This document shows, piece after piece, positions 33,865 through 41,666 of a stretch of 64,000 nt of DNA (positions are counted from its first letter, which is position 1; each line of letters starts with the position of its first letter). A model generated the notes under the pieces. That model saw only the letters and a program-made list of their open reading frames with translations. It was not told the DNA's origin and did no database searches. The stretch is taken from positions 434,001 through 498,000 of the forward strand of contig NZ_OZ035533.1 in the NCBI RefSeq assembly GCF_964033635.1. Direction: 5' to 3'. This stretch comes from Chitinophaga sp. MM2321 (lineage in GTDB: Bacteria; Bacteroidota; Bacteroidia; Chitinophagales; Chitinophagaceae). Made by a program: the position numbers and the translations under genes.

Positions 33865-35610
33865 ATGCGAGAGTTCCTTTTACTCTTATTATTATGGGGT
33901 GGAAGCATACAAGCACAAACTATCTGGGTATCGGGAGCAGTAGAGGATAGTGTTTCACACAGTCCGATTTCCGGTGTAGCCGTGAGCGTTATGAATGACA
34001 CAACAAGGGTGCTGACGAATGCTTTCGGCCTCTTTAAAATTGCGATCCCTGCCGATACTGCACAATTACTGCTTGCACAGGAAGGCTATAACTCCCAGGT
34101 TGTAGCCGTTAAAAAAACTGATCGCCTGCTAATAACGTTGTCGCCTATACGTAAAGCACCGGATGCAATAGCATTGGCTAAAGCCAGCGCCCGCGTGCGG
34201 CAATACAGTAACCCCAACTACGGAAACGTAGGCATGGGCATCCATACCTTTTACAATGAAACATATGGCGCCATTTACGAAAACAGGTTTATCCGGGCAA
34301 AGGCGCATCCGGTATCCACATTCGCCGTGGATGTAGACAGGGCCGCCTATAGTAATATCCGTCGTTTCCTGCGCCTGAAAGAGAAGGTGCCGGTAGATGC
34401 CGTTCGTATAGAAGAAATGGTTAATTATTTTCACTATAGTTATCCATTGCCGCCACCAGGCAATACCATGGCGCTTTACAGCCATTACACCAATTGCCCG
34501 TGGGAACCTTCACACAACCTGTTACAGATTGTTTTGCGGGCAAAAGCCATTGATATGGACAGCCTGCCCGCCAGTAACCTCGTTTTCCTGATAGATGTTT
34601 CCGGCTCCATGGGTACGCCCAATAAATTACCCCTGTTACAGGCGGCCTTCCGGATCCTCGTCAATAATCTCCGTCCGGCTGACAAGGTAGCTATCGTAGC
34701 TTATGCGGGCACGCCCGGCGTGCTGCTACCAGCTACTCCCGGCGATCAGAAAGAAAAGATCCTGAATGCAATTGATAACCTCAGCGCCGGTGGCGCAACC
34801 GCAGGTGAGGCAGCTATCAGAATGGCTTACCAGATTGCAGTAGAACAATTCATCCCCGAAGGAAATAACCGGGTAATCCTGGCTACCGACGGCGACTTCA
34901 ACGTAGGGCTTACCAGTGATGCAGAAATGGAAGGATTGATTACCGAGAAAAAGGAAAGCGGTGTGTTGCTTACCTGTCTTGGTTTTGGTATGAAAAATTA
35001 TAAAGACTCCAAGCTACAATCCTTATCCAGTATGGGAAATGGCAACTTCGCCTATATAGATGACCTGGAAGAAGCCAATAAAATATTTGCCCGTGAATTT
35101 GGCAGCACCCTCTTTACCGTTGCGCGGGATGTGCAAACAGAGGTGCAGTTTAACCCTGCTGTAGTAAAATCGTATAGGCTTATTGGTTATGAGAACAAAG
35201 TATTTGAAACAGATACATCATCGGATGATAAATGCTGTGGTGGCATTATCGGCAGCGGGCATTGTTCGGTAGCACTTTATGAAATTATACCACAGGAAAC
35301 ACCGGGTGTGGCGGACAGTTTACTGGCGGATGTAAAAATTATTTACCGTGATCCGCTGGATACCACCATGCGGTCTTTGCCAGGTACTATACCGGCAGAT
35401 TTTACCACTTTTGAAAAGGCGCCGGATGATTACCGCTTCGCGGCTTCTGTAGCCTTACTGGGCCTGGTATTGCGGAATTCCGCCTACCGGGGTTGTGGTA
35501 ATACAGACATGGTGATGCAGATTGCCCGTAAGTCGCTGGGCCCCGACAAAGGAGGCTATCGCGGAGAGTTTTTGAAGATGATAAAAATGGTGCGCAAGGC
35601 AAAACGCTGA
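33865..35610 (+). CDS. exported von Willebrand factor A domain protein
   Basis: A 581-residue protein like YfbK. Signal peptide (about 1-18), a carboxypeptidase-regulatory-like N-terminal domain (about 20-90), a YfbK-type region (about 140-215, EEMVNYFHYSYPLP), then the vWA fold with an intact metal site (DVSGSMG, TDGDFNVG) at about 240-420. The C-terminal part (about 430-581) matches the domain usually found after it. The ligand is unknown. Its stop is 4 bases from the stop of the convergent methyltransferase gene, so there is no room for a terminator. Confidence 0.87.
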   Translation: MREFLLLLLLWGGSIQAQTIWVSGAVEDSVSHSPISGVAVSVMNDTTRVLTNAFGLFKIAIPADTAQLLLAQEGYNSQVVAVKKTDRLLITLSPIRKAPDAIALAKASARVRQYSNPNYGNVGMGIHTFYNETYGAIYENRFIRAKAHPVSTFAVDVDRAAYSNIRRFLRLKEKVPVDAVRIEEMVNYFHYSYPLPPPGNTMALYSHYTNCPWEPSHNLLQIVLRAKAIDMDSLPASNLVFLIDVSGSMGTPNKLPLLQAAFRILVNNLRPADKVAIVAYAGTPGVLLPATPGDQKEKILNAIDNLSAGGATAGEAAIRMAYQIAVEQFIPEGNNRVILATDGDFNVGLTSDAEMEGLITEKKESGVLLTCLGFGMKNYKDSKLQSLSSMGNGNFAYIDDLEEANKIFAREFGSTLFTVARDVQTEVQFNPAVVKSYRLIGYENKVFETDTSSDDKCCGGIIGSGHCSVALYEIIPQETPGVADSLLADVKIIYRDPLDTTMRSLPGTIPADFTTFEKAPDDYRFAASVALLGLVLRNSAYRGCGNTDMVMQIARKSLGPDKGGYRGEFLKMIKMVRKAKR

Positions 35611-35614
35611 ACCG

Positions 35615-36556
35615 TTATTTTGTTAACCGGTAGCATTTCCTGATCATCTTCTGCTGGAAATCAAAAGGGAGTGTCTGGTTGGTAATATCTTTGATACTGG
35701 TGGCGTTGATCTTTTCTTCTTCCAGGATAAAACGACGGTAATTATTACTGAAATATACCACCCCGTCTTTTTTTGTAGCCAGCAATACTTTGTTCAATAG
35801 TTCCGCATGATCCCGCTGAATATCCAGGAAATCCTTCATCCGCTTGCTGTTGGAGAAGGTGGGCGGGTCCATAATAACCAGGTCGTAGGTATTTAATTTG
35901 AGGGTATCGAGGTATTGTAATACATCCGCATGTACAAAGGGATGCCTGGTGGTATCGAAGCCATTGAGCCGCATATTTTCTTCTGCCCAGGCGAGATATG
36001 TTTTAGAGAGATCTACAGAGGTCACTTCTGCGGCGCCGCCGGCAGCTGCATATACAGAGAATGAGCCGGTATAGCAGAAAAGGTTCAGCACTTTTTTATC
36101 TTTCACTTCTTCCCGTACCATGCTGCGGGTAATACGGTGATCCAGGAATAGCCCCGTGTCCAGGTAATCAGACAGGTTTACTTTAAACTTTAATCCGGCT
36201 TCCAGCACGGTCATTTCATGGCTTTCCAGGCTGAGTTTTTCGTATTGTCCTTTCCTGTTTTCTTTACGTTGCCGTTGTTTTACCCAGATATTTTCCGGCG
36301 CTACATGCAGCACTTTGCTGATGAGTTCCAGGCAGGTATCCAGCCATGCTTCATGTGCATCTTCTTCCATCCCGTGACGGCGGTTGTATTCCGCTATATA
36401 CACATGGTCTTCATACATTTCTATGCTGAAAGGAAATTCAGGAATATCATCATCATACACCCGGTAACAGGTAATATGCTGACGCCTGGCCAACTTCACA
36501 ATATGCCGGAATACTTTGGTAAGCCGGTTTTCAAACATTTGCAGTTTCGATTCCAT
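35615..36556 (-). CDS. class I SAM-dependent rRNA methyltransferase (RlmK-like domain protein)
   Basis: A 313-residue stand-alone homologue of the C-terminal (RlmK) half of RlmKL, which makes N7-methyl-G2069 in 23S rRNA. Motifs: LFLDHR, VLNLFCYTGSFSVYAAAGGA, EVTSVDLSKTYLAWAEEN, DLVIMDPPTFSNSKRMKD and YFSNNYRRF. The RlmL half and THUMP domain are absent, so the exact target is inference. It is convergent with the vWA gene and separated from dnaJ by a palindrome. Confidence 0.85.
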   Translation of the reverse strand: MESKLQMFENRLTKVFRHIVKLARRQHITCYRVYDDDIPEFPFSIEMYEDHVYIAEYNRRHGMEEDAHEAWLDTCLELISKVLHVAPENIWVKQRQRKENRKGQYEKLSLESHEMTVLEAGLKFKVNLSDYLDTGLFLDHRITRSMVREEVKDKKVLNLFCYTGSFSVYAAAGGAAEVTSVDLSKTYLAWAEENMRLNGFDTTRHPFVHADVLQYLDTLKLNTYDLVIMDPPTFSNSKRMKDFLDIQRDHAELLNKVLLATKKDGVVYFSNNYRRFILEEEKINATSIKDITNQTLPFDFQQKMIRKCYRLTK

Positions 36557-36565
36557 AGCAACAAT

Positions 36566-36682
36566 ATTTTCGGATTTTGATATTTTTTGATGTTGGAATT
36601 TAAAAATGCAGTGGAGATGATTTTTTGTTATTAAATCATCTCCACTGCATTTTTAAATTCCAAAATTCCAAAATCCGAAAAT
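36566..36682. repeat. family A palindrome between dnaJ and the RlmK-like gene
   Basis: Left words: ATTTTCGG, ATTTTGAT, ATTTTTTG, ATGTTGGA, ATTTAAAA, then ATGCAGTGGAGATGATTT. The right arm on the opposite strand shares the first and last words and the whole tip, but has ATTTTGGA twice in the middle. The tip carries CAGTGG / CCACTG where other copies have CAGCGG, so both arms changed together. A further complementary octamer extends it to the dnaJ stop (36690). Confidence 0.9.
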
Positions 36683-36689
36683 CAAAAAA

Positions 36690-37859
36690 TCAACTGAATA
36701 TATCCCGCACCTTTTCAAAAAATCCTTTTTCAGATTTTTCCGGGTTGGGTTTGAAGTTATCGGATGATTGTAATTTATCGAGCATTTCTTTTTCTTCCGC
36801 GGTTATATTTTGCGGTGTCCATACGTTTACGTGGATCAGCTGATCCCCTTTTTCGTAGGAGTTAACGGAAGGGAAGCCTTTGCCTTTGAGGCGGAAGATC
36901 TTGCCGCTCTGTGTGCCGGCGGGGATCTTTATTTTGGCTTTACCGTCGATGGTAGGCACTTCTATGTGTGTACCATACACGGCATCCGGGAAGGAGATGT
37001 GCAGGTCGTACGCTACGTTAAGTCCGTCGCGTTGCAGTTCTGCATGTGGTTCTTCTTCTATCAGGATGAGGAGATCACCGGGAGCGCCGCCTCTTTCGCC
37101 GGCGTTACCTTTTCCGCTCATGCTCAGTTGCATGCCTTCCTGTACGCCTGCCGGGATATCGATGCTCACCATTTCCTCGCCATACATACGGCCTTCTCCT
37201 TTACAGTGGCCGCATTTGCTGGTAACGATCTGGCCTTCACCATGACAGGTAGGGCAGGTGGTAACGGTTTGCATTTGTCCCAGGAAAGTCTGGGTTACTT
37301 TTCTTACCTGGCCGGAACCGCCGCAGGTATTACAGGTCTGAAATGCATTTTTATCTTTAGCACCCAGGCCACCGCAGTGCTGGCAGGGAACATATTTCTT
37401 TACTTTGATCTTTTTGTTGGCGCCTTTGGCGATTTCTTCATAGGTAAGACGGATCTTCACACGCAGGTTAGAACCACGTGTTCCACGTCCACGGCGGTTT
37501 CCGCCACCACCACTCCGGCCACCTCCGAAGAAGCTGCCGAAAATATCATCGTTACCGAAAATGTCACCGAAGTTGGAGAATATGTCGTCCATATTCATAC
37601 CACCGCCACCGTATCCACCGCCGCGGTTACCATTCATACCGGCATGTCCGAAACGGTCGTATTGCGCCCTTTTATCAGGATCGCTCAGTACTTCGTAGGC
37701 TTCGGCAGCTTCTTTGAAATGGTCTTCGGCTTCTTTGTTATTCGGGTTGCGGTCAGGGTGAAACTGCATAGCCACCTTGCGGTAAGCCTTCTTGATTTCA
37801 TCCTGGGAGGCGGATTTGGCAACAACCAGTATCTCGTAATAATCTCTTTTGGTAGACAT
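36690..37859 (-). CDS. dnaJ: chaperone protein DnaJ
   Basis: Hsp40 co-chaperone that stimulates DnaK and holds substrates. The 389 residues show the J domain with HPD (about 33-35), a Gly/Phe-rich stretch (about 75-125), four CxxCxGxG zinc repeats ([32 protein letters not shown]; about 160-225) and the C-terminal substrate domains. All are intact. It is downstream of grpE with a 114-base gap; dnaK is not in the window. Confidence 0.97.
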   Translation of the reverse strand: MSTKRDYYEILVVAKSASQDEIKKAYRKVAMQFHPDRNPNNKEAEDHFKEAAEAYEVLSDPDKRAQYDRFGHAGMNGNRGGGYGGGGMNMDDIFSNFGDIFGNDDIFGSFFGGGRSGGGGNRRGRGTRGSNLRVKIRLTYEEIAKGANKKIKVKKYVPCQHCGGLGAKDKNAFQTCNTCGGSGQVRKVTQTFLGQMQTVTTCPTCHGEGQIVTSKCGHCKGEGRMYGEEMVSIDIPAGVQEGMQLSMSGKGNAGERGGAPGDLLILIEEEPHAELQRDGLNVAYDLHISFPDAVYGTHIEVPTIDGKAKIKIPAGTQSGKIFRLKGKGFPSVNSYEKGDQLIHVNVWTPQNITAEEKEMLDKLQSSDNFKPNPEKSEKGFFEKVRDIFS

Positions 37860-37973
37860 TATAAAAATTACTTATTACCAGTGGAAACCACGGGTATTTG
37901 TTTCGGTAAAAAATATTGCTTTACGTCAGCTTTCAGCATAGGCAATCGTTGCAGGTTATGCCACATCGTCATT

Positions 37974-38570
37974 TTATTTGCCCACTATTACCTTGGCGTG
38001 ACGGATCAATTTGTCATTCAGGTAATATCCTTCTTGTAATACATCCACTACTTTACCCTGTAAATCCGGTGTAGGAGCGGGTATTTCAGTAATAGCATCG
38101 TGCAGATCGGGATCAAACGATGTATGGATCGTCTCCATGGGTTTCAGACCTTTGGCCTGGAGGGTGGTTTTTAACTTATTAAATACCAGCATCACACCAT
38201 CTTTCAAGGCATCCACATCTGTGGCGACTTCCATCTGTTTGGTCGCCCTTTCGCTATCGTCCAGTACATCCAGCAAAGATATGATAACTTCTTTACTGGC
38301 TGTTTGCATCAGCTCTATCCTTTCTCTTGCAGTACGTTTACGGTAGTTGTCAAACTCAGCCTGCAGACGAAGATATTTATCGCGTAACTCATTCAGTTCC
38401 TGTTCTTTCTTCTCCATATCTCCTATTTCTGCTACTTCTTCTGCTTCGTTAGTTATATCTGAAGTATTGTTAATATTTTCGTCAGCATTGCTATCCGGCA
38501 TGCTATTCTCATTTCCGTCAGCATTGTTTGCCTGCCCGTTTGTCTGCATGTCTTGTTCTTTTTCTGTCAT
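37974..38570 (-). CDS. grpE: nucleotide exchange factor GrpE
   Basis: It releases ADP from DnaK. The 198-residue product has an acidic, Asn-rich N-terminal tail (about 1-50), a long coiled coil (about 50-100, LRDKYLRLQAEFDNYRKRT) and the beta wing (DPDLHDAITEIP and QEGYYLNDKLIRHAKVIVG). The frame opens 34 codons upstream, but the TATCTTTG box (38590-38597, minus) lies inside that extension, so M-T-E-K-E at 38570 is the start. It leads the grpE-dnaJ operon. Confidence 0.95.
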   Translation of the reverse strand: MTEKEQDMQTNGQANNADGNENSMPDSNADENINNTSDITNEAEEVAEIGDMEKKEQELNELRDKYLRLQAEFDNYRKRTARERIELMQTASKEVIISLLDVLDDSERATKQMEVATDVDALKDGVMLVFNKLKTTLQAKGLKPMETIHTSFDPDLHDAITEIPAPTPDLQGKVVDVLQEGYYLNDKLIRHAKVIVGK

Positions 38571-38589
38571 AATAGTAATGATTATCTGC

Positions 38590-38597
38590 AAAGATAA
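38590..38597 (-). promoter_or_regulatory. -7 box TATCTTTG for grpE-dnaJ
   Basis: A perfect TAnnTTTG on the minus strand, 19 bases before the ATG at 38570. A TTGG about 17-18 bases further upstream fits a -33 element. Confidence 0.65.
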
Positions 38598-38649
38598 GCA
38601 GTCAATTATTTTGCCAATACGGGTTTGCGCGACAAAAAGACAGGACCGG

Positions 38650-38791
38650 ACCAAGATTACCGGGATTATCATCGATTAACCGGATGGGTGAAGAAGATAG
38701 GAACGAACAGTTCGCTTATATCCGCTTTTTATATCCACTTTAATCTTTCACTCCCATCCGGTTAATCGATTATAATCCTGGTAATCCTGGT
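38650..38791. repeat. family B palindrome between divergent grpE and rlmI
   Basis: Left arm begins ACCAAG, right arm (opposite strand) ACCAGG. Left words: ATTACCGGG, ATTATCATCG, ATTAACCGG, ATGGGTG. Right words: ATTACCAGG, ATTATAATCG, ATTAACCGG, ATGGGAGTG. Arms are imperfect but aligned. Its right end touches the rlmI promoter box at 38792. Confidence 0.85.
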
Positions 38792-38799
38792 TACCTTTG
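38792..38799 (+). promoter_or_regulatory. -7 box TACCTTTG for rlmI
   Basis: A perfect TAnnTTTG directly joined to the end of the palindrome, 21 bases before the ATG at 38821. The -33 region of this promoter would lie within the palindrome arm. Confidence 0.6.
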
Positions 38800-38820
38800 C
38801 TCCTCGAAATACATTAAGTA

Positions 38821-39993
38821 ATGACTAAAGTTTTTTTAAAGAAGCAGATACAGAACCGGGTATTAAACGGGCATCCCTGGATTTTTGGAAATGAAGTGGC
38901 TGAAATAAAAGGGGATGTAAATGCCGGTGATATTGTAGATGTATACACGCATAAGGGCTTTTTCCTGGGCCGTGGGTACATTAATCCGCAATCACAGATA
39001 CTGGTACGCCTGCTCACCCGCGATAAGAACGAGGAAATCAATGCCGGGTTCTTTTATCGCCGGATCCTGAAATGCTGGGAATACCGGCAAAAACTGGGAT
39101 ATGTGGAAAACTGTCGCCTGGTTTTCGGAGAAGCCGATGAACTGCCTGCGCTCGTTATCGATAAATTCAATGACTACTTCGTACTGCAAACACTGGCATT
39201 GGGAATGGAGAAATGGAAAGATGCCATCGTAGCGGCGCTTAACCAGATTTTTTCACCCAAAGGGATCTATGAAAGGAATGATGTGCCCGTAAGGGAACTG
39301 GAGGGCATGACCCAACAAAAAGGTTTTCTCAGCGCCCCATTCGATACGAACCTTATTATTAATGAAAACGGGCTGAAATTCCATGTAGATATAGAAAATG
39401 GCCAGAAAACAGGCTATTTCCTGGATCAACAGAATAACCGCCGTGAAATCAAGCATATCGTAAAAGATGCGGACGTACTGGAAGCATTCTGCTACACCGG
39501 TACTTTCTCCTGTCATGCCGGGCATTATGGTGCTAAAAGCGTCATGGGACTGGATATTTCAGCACATGCTGTAGAAACTGCCCGCAAAAATGCGGAGCAG
39601 AATAACCTCCAGGACATCTGTAAGTTTGAAGCCGTGAACGCTTTTGACCAACTGAAACAGTTTACCCGCGACGAACGCAAGTTTGACGTGGTGATCCTGG
39701 ATCCGCCTGCTTTCACCAAAAGCCGCGAGAGTATTCAGAAAGCAGTGGTAGGCTACAAGGAAATCAACCTGCGTGGCATGAAGCTGCTGAAACCCGGTGG
39801 ATTCCTGGTTACAGCTTCCTGTACAAACCTGGTATCGCCTTCCTTGTTCCTCGAAACAATTGATGCAGCGGCCCGGGATGCTAAAAAGAAACTGCGGCAG
39901 GTAACTTTCCAGACACAGGCCCAGGATCATCCTATTTTGCGTAATATCGAAAATACAACGTACCTGAAATTCCTGATTGTAGAAGTTTCCTGA
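38821..39993 (+). CDS. rlmI: 23S rRNA (cytosine1962-C5)-methyltransferase RlmI-like
   Basis: A class I methyltransferase of 390 residues with an N-terminal PUA domain (about 1-75; LNGHPWIFGNEV), a central domain (about 80-190) and the SAM domain with FCYTGTFSCHA, MGLDIS, VILDPPAFTKSR and VTASCTNLVSPSLF, where the Cys follows RlmI-type geometry. It is a family-level call; another rRNA C5-cytosine site is possible. A bidirectional terminator follows. Confidence 0.9.
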   Translation: MTKVFLKKQIQNRVLNGHPWIFGNEVAEIKGDVNAGDIVDVYTHKGFFLGRGYINPQSQILVRLLTRDKNEEINAGFFYRRILKCWEYRQKLGYVENCRLVFGEADELPALVIDKFNDYFVLQTLALGMEKWKDAIVAALNQIFSPKGIYERNDVPVRELEGMTQQKGFLSAPFDTNLIINENGLKFHVDIENGQKTGYFLDQQNNRREIKHIVKDADVLEAFCYTGTFSCHAGHYGAKSVMGLDISAHAVETARKNAEQNNLQDICKFEAVNAFDQLKQFTRDERKFDVVILDPPAFTKSRESIQKAVVGYKEINLRGMKLLKPGGFLVTASCTNLVSPSLFLETIDAAARDAKKKLRQVTFQTQAQDHPILRNIENTTYLKFLIVEVS

Positions 39994-40007
39994 TAGTAAA
40001 AGAAGCT

Positions 40008-40051
40008 ATAAAAGAAAAAGTCACGATGTAAATCGTGACTTTTTCTTTTAT
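40008..40051. terminator. bidirectional terminator after rlmI
   Basis: An A-rich arm ending GTCACGAT pairs with ATCGTGAC and a T-rich arm around a four-base loop. It works on paper for rlmI and for the convergent sorting-tail gene. Confidence 0.85.
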
Positions 40052-40075
40052 GAAGATGCCAGATGAGAAATATTT

Positions 40076-40429
40076 TTATTTTACGACATTGAATTTCCCG
40101 GATTCTACGAGATTCCCACGCTGATCGCGCAATTGGAAAATATAAAGTCCGTTATAATAATTATCCAGGCTTACAGAAGTCCTGTTACTTACGCCTTTTA
40201 ATTGCTCAATTTTCTTTCCCAGAAAATTATATACAATAAGATCGTAAACATGATCGTTATTATGTTGTTGAATTTCAAAGTAAATAGTAGTAGTAGCTGG
40301 GTTCGGATAAAGTTTAACAATTTTGCTACCCTCCTCCGTATTCGGCAGGGGTTTATCGCCTTGAGCCTTTCCAGTGAAGGATAACAGGCTGAAAACTGTT
40401 ATGAGAATGAGGGTAGAGGTTTTCCACAT
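40076..40429 (-). CDS. T9SS type A sorting-domain protein with almost no passenger
   Basis: A 117-residue protein made of a signal peptide (about 1-22) and, after a 15-residue linker, a complete T9SS type A tail: LYPNPATTTIYFEI, YDLIVYNFLGKKIEQL, YYNGLYIFQLRD and GNLVESGKFNVVK. Such tails normally follow a large cargo. It could be a remnant, a decoy or a small surface peptide. The 186 bases between it and the upstream PorP/SprF gene are AT-rich and empty, apart from a possible promoter. Confidence 0.85.
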   Translation of the reverse strand: MWKTSTLILITVFSLLSFTGKAQGDKPLPNTEEGSKIVKLYPNPATTTIYFEIQQHNNDHVYDLIVYNFLGKKIEQLKGVSNRTSVSLDNYYNGLYIFQLRDQRGNLVESGKFNVVK

Positions 40430-40615
40430 AGTATTATAAAAATAAAGTTTTTTTCAAATATTTCCTATTTTTTGTTTGTTAATAGCGACACTTTTTCCAT
40501 CTTCCTCTTATATAAAAATAACAAACTACAGGCCATTTTGTTAGGATGTCTCATTTTTTTATAAAAAATTTAACGCTTGTTAATAATTTTTTATAAGTAG
40601 ATGATAATCAATTGT

Positions 40616-41647
40616 TTAAAATCTGGGACAATTCACGCTTTCTAAAGTACTATTCCGGCTATTCAGGAATCCTTTGAAAACCAGCGATATTTCGAAGCCG
40701 CCAAAGCTCTGGCTCGCTGTTCTCAGCTGGGAAATATTCGTGTCGTAGCTCATCGCTATTTCGTATTTGTCCATATCTATTTTGATGGTCGGGATGATCG
40801 CATCATTCCAGCGAAGGAAGAGTCCGCCATAAATAGCGCGGGTAGATTCCAGCCCTTCATTCATCAAACCATAACCGATCAGCGCCCCCCCGATATATTC
40901 TGAATAGGTGCCCTGGTGCAACTGGTTGTAATGAGCAATTAATTTCACCCTTTCATCCAGCGGGATGGTAATGCCGGCGTTAAAAGTCATTTTTGGCGCC
41001 AGTTCAATATTTTTATCGTTGTAGAAAGATATTTTAGCCTTGTTGAAATGGAAATAGCCTGCGCCGATGAAGTAATTCACATCTTCCCCGATCACACTGT
41101 TATAACTGATACCTACACCTGCATCGAGGTAGCTGTAACCTTTGAGAGCCAGTTTACCTTCCTCGCCGGTAGCTGCCGCCGGATCAAATCTGCCACCGGT
41201 ATACTGGTTGTTGAAGGTCATGTTGGTAGGATCAAACTGCCGCTGCACAAATCCGCCCATGAAGCCGAGTGACAAGAAACTGCTTTTATCTTCATTCAGG
41301 GATTTGTGGTAGTTGATAGCGGGAAAGATCTGTGTAGACTGTAGCCTGGAAGTGCCAGCCCGGTCGTAAGTAACCTGTAGCCCCGTAGTAAGATAGTCAT
41401 TGCTGTTGCCTACCGGGAATTTGATTTCACCGCTCACCGTACCTGTCTGGTACGGAATGGTAACACTATTCCACTGGTTGCGGTACACCGCCTGTACACG
41501 CACGTCTCCGTTGAAAATGCCTATGAGGGCAGGGTTCCGGAGAATGGGTGTTTCATAGAACTGCGACAGGTGGATATCCTGTGCAAACAGTTGCGGAGCT
41601 CCTGTTATGCAAACTATCGCCAGTAATATGCTGTATACGGTTTTCAT
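40616..41647 (-). CDS. PorP/SprF-family T9SS outer-membrane protein (second copy)
   Basis: A 343-residue barrel with signal peptide (about 1-22) and the family opening DIHLSQFYETPILRNPALIG. Repeated amphipathic strands follow and it ends SLVFKGF plus a short tail with Asn-Cys-Pro. It lies 19 bases downstream of a type B PKD protein, mirroring the first cassette at 24468-29165. It probably serves one or both of the upstream adhesins. Confidence 0.92.
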   Translation of the reverse strand: MKTVYSILLAIVCITGAPQLFAQDIHLSQFYETPILRNPALIGIFNGDVRVQAVYRNQWNSVTIPYQTGTVSGEIKFPVGNSNDYLTTGLQVTYDRAGTSRLQSTQIFPAINYHKSLNEDKSSFLSLGFMGGFVQRQFDPTNMTFNNQYTGGRFDPAAATGEEGKLALKGYSYLDAGVGISYNSVIGEDVNYFIGAGYFHFNKAKISFYNDKNIELAPKMTFNAGITIPLDERVKLIAHYNQLHQGTYSEYIGGALIGYGLMNEGLESTRAIYGGLFLRWNDAIIPTIKIDMDKYEIAMSYDTNISQLRTASQSFGGFEISLVFKGFLNSRNSTLESVNCPRF

Positions 41648-41666
41648 GTTGGCCAGGTTAAAATAA

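Noticed and set aside
36810..38039. A 409-codon plus-strand frame opposite dnaJ
   Set aside because: It is antisense to an intact dnaJ and has a composition typical of the complement of a Gly-rich gene; no family is recognisable.
38571..38672. 34-codon upstream extension of grpE
   Set aside because: It contains the TATCTTTG promoter box and is not GrpE-like.
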